10,810 nucleotides of DNA from the NCBI GenBank assembly GCA_010365175.1, contig JAAFGW010000079.1, positions 1-10,810 of the forward strand. Direction: 5' to 3'. The translations under genes and the position numbers were made by a program. The notes under the pieces are model-generated. The model was not told the DNA's origin. It saw only the letters and a list, made by a program, of their open reading frames with translations, and ran no database searches. Source of the DNA: Sulfuriferula multivorans. Its GTDB lineage: Bacteria; Pseudomonadota; Gammaproteobacteria; Burkholderiales; Thiobacillaceae. Of this stretch, positions 7,733 through 10,810 are shown one piece after another; positions within the stretch are counted from its first letter, which is position 1; the number at the start of each line of letters is the position of its first letter.

Positions 7733-7761
7733 TTGACAAAAACAACGCGAAATCATATCAT
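7733..7761 (+). promoter_or_regulatory. Sigma-70 promoter of the yceD-rpmF-plsX-fabH operon
   Basis: A perfect TTGACA (7733-7738) is followed after exactly 17 bases by TATCAT (7756-7761), which differs from TATAAT at one position. Transcription would start near 7768 and leave a leader of about 70 bases before the yceD ATG at 7839. It lies 7 bases beyond the right end of the palindromic element. Near-consensus strength fits genes needed in proportion to growth rate. Confidence 0.85.
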
Positions 7762-7838
7762 TTCGGGCTAATGTTTAACCGGGCACGTCAAGTTGAGCTT
7801 GTTTACGTTGCCCCAGTACGTTGTTAATCGGGTTCGCC

Positions 7839-8285
7839 ATGCCTCAATCCAACCTGTTACAAGCTATTGAGGTCGATCCACGGCGCTTCTGTAAAGATGC
7901 ACAGTCGTGGGAAATTGAGTCGGACGTTTCTGCGTTTCCCCGTCTTGCACTTGAATTTACGCAAGGCGCGCTGTTCTGTCGAATTATCGGAAGGGCAGAT
8001 GAGCTGGGCGGTCTGTCCTTGAAGCTGACAGTGCATGGCCAGGTGGAGCTGATGTGTCAGCGTTGCCTGAGTGGCATGCCGCATGTGATCGAAATTGATC
8101 GCACTGTGTATCTGGCGCGGACCGAGACGGAGATGGAACGGCTGGATGAAATGCCCGATAGCGACGCCATTCTGGTTAGCGAGAGTTTAGGTCTTGTCGA
8201 GTTGGTTGAAGATGAAGTGTTATTGGGTTTGCCGATGGCGCCCATGCATGCAAAAGGTAAATGCCCCGTCATTGGGGCAGAATGA
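7839..8285 (+). CDS. yceD: YceD family protein (DUF177), 23S rRNA accumulation
   Basis: YceD/DUF177 proteins are widespread, usually encoded just upstream of rpmF, and have been linked to 23S rRNA accumulation. The 148-residue product has the family signatures: a central CQRC pair (C73, C76), a VELVEDEVLLGLP stretch (about 121-133) and the following PMH with a downstream cysteine (KGKCPV), which together could bind a metal. It is soluble and acidic. The start at ATG 7839 gives the usual family length; an in-frame TTG at 7821 would add six residues but lacks a better ribosome binding site. It is the first gene of the operon, about 70 bases after the likely transcription start. Its 3' end encodes a GC-rich hairpin followed by eight T, just before rpmF. 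Confidence 0.9.
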   Translation: MPQSNLLQAIEVDPRRFCKDAQSWEIESDVSAFPRLALEFTQGALFCRIIGRADELGGLSLKLTVHGQVELMCQRCLSGMPHVIEIDRTVYLARTETEMERLDEMPDSDAILVSESLGLVELVEDEVLLGLPMAPMHAKGKCPVIGAE

Positions 8286-8293
8286 TTTTTTTT
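8262..8293 (+). terminator. Attenuator-like hairpin and T-run at the yceD-rpmF junction
   Basis: TGCCCC (8262-8267) pairs with GGGGCA (8274-8279) across GTCATT, followed six bases later by eight T (8286-8293). The T-run ends directly at the rpmF ribosome binding site. The gap between stem and T-run is longer than in standard terminators, so full termination is unlikely. Partial termination or pausing that sets the ratio of rpmF to yceD is possible. Confidence 0.35.
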
Positions 8294-8304
8294 AGGAGTT
8301 AGAA

Positions 8305-8484
8305 ATGGCAGTCCAACAGAACAAAAAGTCCCCGTCCAAGCGTGGTATGCATCGCTCACACGATTTCCTGACCAATCCGCCGCTGGCTGTTGAGCCGACC
8401 ACGGGCGAAGCGCATCTGCGTCACCATATCAGCCCCAACGGCTTTTATCGTGGACGCCAGGTTGTCAAGGCCAAGGGCGAATAA
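8305..8484 (+). CDS. rpmF: 50S ribosomal protein L32
   Basis: This 59-residue basic protein is bL32, a component of the large ribosomal subunit near the peptidyl transferase region. It opens with MAVQQNKKSPSKRGMHRSHD, the typical proteobacterial start, and continues with GEAHLRHHISPNGFYRGRQV, matching L32 over its whole length. It has no cysteines, so it belongs to the zinc-free form, as in E. coli. The ATG has a strong ribosome binding site, AGGAG (8294-8298), six bases upstream, the best in the operon and suited to high ribosomal protein output. It lies 19 bases after yceD and 68 bases before plsX, the conserved order in proteobacteria. Confidence 0.97.
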   Translation: MAVQQNKKSPSKRGMHRSHDFLTNPPLAVEPTTGEAHLRHHISPNGFYRGRQVVKAKGE

Positions 8485-8493
8485 TTTTCTTGC

Positions 8494-8524
8494 GCGCTAC
8501 GCTGTAGTCGTTACAGCGTGGCGC
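8494..8524 (+). promoter_or_regulatory. Long hairpin between rpmF and plsX
   Basis: Thirteen bases at 8494-8506 pair with 8512-8524 across a five-base loop, GTCGT, all Watson-Crick except one T-G pair (T8498 with G8520). No T-run follows, so it is unlikely to terminate transcription. It starts 10 bases after the rpmF stop codon. It is well placed to protect the 3' end of rpmF mRNA or mark a processing site, separating high ribosomal protein expression from lower plsX expression. Confidence 0.55.
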
Positions 8525-8552
8525 ATTCAATCCAGCCAACCCTGCAGGCTGT

Positions 8553-9572
8553 ATGAGATATATCACCGTCGCTATTGATGTCATGGGGGGCGATCACGGC
8601 CCCCATGTCACCGTCCCGGCGGCGATTCGTTGTCTTGCCAATCATCCCGACCTGAATGTCATTCTGGTCGGGCCGCAAGACATCATCGCCGCCGAACTCA
8701 AAGCGCGCCGTGCCCAGTCCGGTCCCCGCCTTATCGTTCGTCACGCCAGCCAGGTGGTGGCGATGGATGAGGCGCCTGCGCTGGCCCTGCGTGGCAAAAA
8801 AGACTCCTCCATGCGCGTGTCGATCGACCTCGTCAAGTCTGGCGAGGCCGACGCCTGCGTGTCTGCAGGCAATACTGGCGCCCTGATGGCAACCGCACGC
8901 TTTGTGCTGAAAACCCTGCCTGGCATTGACCGTCCGGCGATCGCGGCAGTGATGCCGACGATCAAGGGTCATGCACTGGTGCTGGACATGGGCGCCAACG
9001 TTGACTGTACGGCTGAACATCTGCTGCAATTCGCCATCATGGGCGCGATGCTGGTATCGGCAGTGGAACATAAGCCGAACCCAAGTGTGGGCCTGCTGAA
9101 CATTGGCGAGGAAGACATCAAGGGCAATGATATGGTGAAGCAGGCTGCCGAGTTGCTGCGTGCCAGCCACTTGAATTTCTACGGCAATGTCGAAGGCAAC
9201 GATATATTCAAGGGCACCACCGATGTGGTGGTGTGCGATGGCTTTGTCGGCAATGTGACGCTGAAAGCCTCCGAAGGCCTGGCCAAAATGTTTGCTTCCA
9301 CCTTGCGCGCCGAATTCAAGCGCAACTGGTTGACCCGCATCGCCGGCTTGGTGGCTTTGCCCGTATTAAATGCGTTCAAGCGGCGGTTTGATCCGCGCCG
9401 CTACAACGGTGCTACGTTACTGGGCCTGAAAGGCGTGGTGGTCAAAAGCCATGGCTCGGCCGACTGTTTTGCCTTTGAGCATGCGATCGAAACGGCCAGC
9501 GAGGAAGTCCGCAACAACGTGCTGAAACGCATTACTGACCAGATCCAACTTCAGCAACGGGTGGCCGCTTGA
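8553..9572 (+). CDS. plsX: Phosphate acyltransferase PlsX
   Basis: PlsX makes acyl-phosphate from acyl-ACP. PlsY then uses this to acylate glycerol-3-phosphate, the first step of phospholipid synthesis in most bacteria; PlsX is a peripheral membrane enzyme. The 339-residue product begins with the hallmark AIDVMGGDHGP (7-17), has SAGNTGALMA near residues 104-113, a VLDMGANVDC stretch, NIGEED, and VVCDGFVGNV, and ends with GLKGVVVKSHGSAD followed by a helical tail. Length and motifs match the family. The ATG at 8553 has only a weak AGG (8546-8548) upstream, but the N-terminus starts where the family does. It overlaps fabH by 4 bases. Confidence 0.96.
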   Translation: MRYITVAIDVMGGDHGPHVTVPAAIRCLANHPDLNVILVGPQDIIAAELKARRAQSGPRLIVRHASQVVAMDEAPALALRGKKDSSMRVSIDLVKSGEADACVSAGNTGALMATARFVLKTLPGIDRPAIAAVMPTIKGHALVLDMGANVDCTAEHLLQFAIMGAMLVSAVEHKPNPSVGLLNIGEEDIKGNDMVKQAAELLRASHLNFYGNVEGNDIFKGTTDVVVCDGFVGNVTLKASEGLAKMFASTLRAEFKRNWLTRIAGLVALPVLNAFKRRFDPRRYNGATLLGLKGVVVKSHGSADCFAFEHAIETASEEVRNNVLKRITDQIQLQQRVAA

Positions 9573-10528
9573 TCTATTCCCGCATCCTCGGCACCGGCAG
9601 CTATCTGCCCACGCGTATCCTTACCAATGCCGATCTTGAGAAAATGATCGATACGAACGATCAATGGATCGTCGACCGCACGGGTATACGCGAGCGGCAT
9701 ATCGCCGCCGAAGGCGAATTCACCAGCGATCTGGCATCGCATGCCGCGCGTGCAGCACTCGAGGTGGCTGGGCTGACGATAGATGACATCGATTTGCTGT
9801 TGGTTGCCACAACCACCCCCGATCTGGTGTTCCCCAGCACGGCCTGTATCGTGCAATCCAAGCTTGGCATGACCAACGGCAAGCCGGCGTTTGATCTGCA
9901 GGCAGTATGCAGCGGCTTTGTGTATGCCCTGTCGGTGGCAGACCAGTTCATCAAGACCGGTGCGGCCAGGCATGTGCTGGTGATTGGTGCCGAAACCCTG
10001 TCGCGAATTACTGACTGGACCGACCGCGGCAACTGCATCCTGTGGGGCGATGGTGCAGGCGCATTGGTGCTTGGGGCCTCAAGCGAGCCGGGGATTATCG
10101 CCACGCATATCCATGCCGATGGCCGTCATAAGGATTTGCTGCGTACCACCAACGGGGCATCGACAGGTTTGGACACGCCGCCACTGATGCAGATGGAAGG
10201 CAATGCCGTATTCAAGATGGCGGTCAACACGCTTGATCGCATTGTCGATGAAACACTGGAAGCCAATGGCTTGCAGAAATCCGACATCGACTGGCTGGTG
10301 CCGCATCAGGCCAATATCCGCATCATTTCCGCCACCGCCAAGAAGCTCGGTATGAGCATGGATCATGTTGTCACTACCGTGGCGGGCCACGGCAACACTT
10401 CGGCGGCCTCCGTGCCGCTGGCGTTTGATGTGGCGGTGCGCGATGGTCGTATCCAGCGCGGGCAGACCGTGCTGATGGAAGCCTTCGGTGGCGGCTTCAC
10501 CTGGGGCTCCGCGCTCCTGAAATATTAA
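9569..10528 (+). CDS. fabH: Beta-ketoacyl-ACP synthase III (FabH)
   Basis: FabH condenses acetyl-CoA with malonyl-ACP to start fatty acid synthesis. The 319-residue product has the full catalytic triad: cysteine C114 in LQAVCSGF, histidine H246 in VPHQANIRI and asparagine N276 in GHGNTSAAS. It also has the N-terminal GTGSYLP and W33/R37 (DQWIVDRTGI) of the CoA site and the closing GGGFTWGSALLKY. The start is a TTG (9569-9571) inside the plsX stop (TTGA), giving a protein that begins MIYSRILGTGSYLP, exactly as FabH proteins do. GGTGG about eight bases upstream may act as the ribosome binding site, with translation coupled to plsX. Instead of the usual fabD, a palindrome-bounded region follows. 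Confidence 0.96.
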   Translation: MIYSRILGTGSYLPTRILTNADLEKMIDTNDQWIVDRTGIRERHIAAEGEFTSDLASHAARAALEVAGLTIDDIDLLLVATTTPDLVFPSTACIVQSKLGMTNGKPAFDLQAVCSGFVYALSVADQFIKTGAARHVLVIGAETLSRITDWTDRGNCILWGDGAGALVLGASSEPGIIATHIHADGRHKDLLRTTNGASTGLDTPPLMQMEGNAVFKMAVNTLDRIVDETLEANGLQKSDIDWLVPHQANIRIISATAKKLGMSMDHVVTTVAGHGNTSAASVPLAFDVAVRDGRIQRGQTVLMEAFGGGFTWGSALLKY

Positions 10529-10536
10529 ACCTAAAA

Positions 10537-10810
10537 ACCGCAGTTGACCGCTCTTAAACTCAAGGAATGCCGCATGAATATTAACTTTCTTGCCTTCGAT
10601 AACCTTCACCATTTGGGTGAGAGCGCTACGCACCCGTTGATACGTCTGGTCGTGCGTCTGCCTTTGTCGCTCCTCGTTGCCCCACAAGGGGACTCCGATC
10701 CACTACGGGCTAAAGCCCGTGTGGACTCGTATGCAAGCCCCGGCCTGCCGCCTCGTCGCTTCGCGGCAGCCACCCGCCCAAACGCACCATCGGGCGCGTC
10801 CAACTGCGGT
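10537..10810. repeat. Inverted-repeat-bounded, hairpin-rich region after fabH, possible MITE
   Basis: ACCGCAGTTG (10537-10546) is the exact reverse complement of the last ten bases of the window, CAACTGCGGT (10801-10810). It is preceded by AAAA (10533-10536), so the repeat may continue outside the window. Inside are a 12-bp hairpin with one bulged base, centred on ACGGGCT-AA-AGCCCGT (arms about 10699-10711 and 10714-10725), and CTGCCGC/GCGGCAG (10745-10751, 10763-10769). Such nested palindromes are typical of small non-autonomous elements or clustered extragenic palindromes. No transposase is present in the visible part. The right boundary cannot be confirmed because the sequence stops there. 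Confidence 0.35.
10574..10810 (+). CDS. Partial open frame with a good ribosome binding site, unrecognised
   Basis: An ATG at 10574 has AAGGA (10562-10566) seven bases upstream, and its frame stays open for 79 codons to the window end. It begins MNINFLAFDNLHHLGESATH and continues as a basic, proline- and arginine-rich stretch through the hairpins of the repeat region. It does not resemble FabD, whose N-terminus has an FPGQGSQ motif and which normally follows fabH. The second half, translated from palindromic sequence, looks compositionally arbitrary, so the frame may be a chance opening in repeat DNA. I do not recognise it. Confidence 0.22.
   Translation, partial: MNINFLAFDNLHHLGESATHPLIRLVVRLPLSLLVAPQGDSDPLRAKARVDSYASPGLPPRRFAAATRPNAPSGASNCG

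Noticed and set aside
7821..7841. TTG at 7821 as the start of yceD
   Set aside because: It adds six residues without a better ribosome binding site; the ATG at 7839 matches the usual length.
8390..8578. 62-codon plus-strand frame overlapping rpmF and plsX
   Set aside because: It is out of frame with both real genes and runs through the hairpin between them.
10079..10687. 202-codon minus-strand frame across the end of fabH
   Set aside because: Most of it is antisense to well-conserved fabH codons; only the first part lies in the repeat region and it shows no known motif.

Overview
The window looks like a chromosomal piece of a betaproteobacterium, most likely in or near the Nitrosomonadales/Gallionellales (Sulfuricella/Thiobacillus-like). 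This is an inference from three things: the yceD-rpmF-plsX-fabH cluster, a two-subunit PycA/PycB-type biotin carboxylase pair beside a YceF-type Maf protein and an RsmI-like methyltransferase, and moderately GC-rich coding sequence. No tRNA, rRNA, CRISPR array, transposase gene or phage gene is visible.

Layout. Positions 1-1074 hold the possible 5' end of a minus-strand gene at the left edge, two stem-loops, one unrecognised 147-residue minus-strand protein (257-700), and a non-coding stretch with several short palindromes. A plus-strand DEAD-box helicase gene, dbpA, follows (1075-2538). Its TATAAT box lies so close to the ATG that the mRNA may be leaderless. Between dbpA and the convergent operon (2539-2916) there is a weak terminator, then about 240 bases without a convincing protein gene, ending in a strong plus-strand intrinsic terminator. 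This is a candidate small RNA.

The minus-strand operon reads from 7480 down to 2917: pycA (biotin carboxylase subunit), pycB (carboxyltransferase plus biotin carrier), yceF (Maf nucleotide pyrophosphatase) and an RsmI-like methyltransferase. The joints are 3 bases apart, a 4-base overlap and a 1-base overlap, so the genes are very probably translationally coupled. The plus-strand operon runs from 7839 to 10528: yceD, rpmF (L32), plsX, fabH. This is the classical set linking ribosome assembly with phospholipid and fatty acid synthesis. It is driven by a near-consensus sigma-70 promoter at 7733-7761. PycAB would supply oxaloacetate. YceD and L32 serve the 50S subunit. PlsX and FabH feed acyl-phosphate to lipid synthesis and start fatty acid chains.

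The most unusual structures are non-coding. Positions 7505-7725, between the two divergent operons, are bounded by about 40-base imperfect inverted repeats (20 of 22 outermost bases match) and look like a MITE or the collapsed remains of an insertion sequence. This element sits 24 bases upstream of pycA and 7 bases upstream of the -35 box of the yceD operon. Downstream of fabH, where fabD is normally found, there is a hairpin-rich stretch bounded by an exact 10-base inverted repeat (10537-10546 and 10801-10810). It holds a reading frame with a good ribosome binding site that runs off the window.
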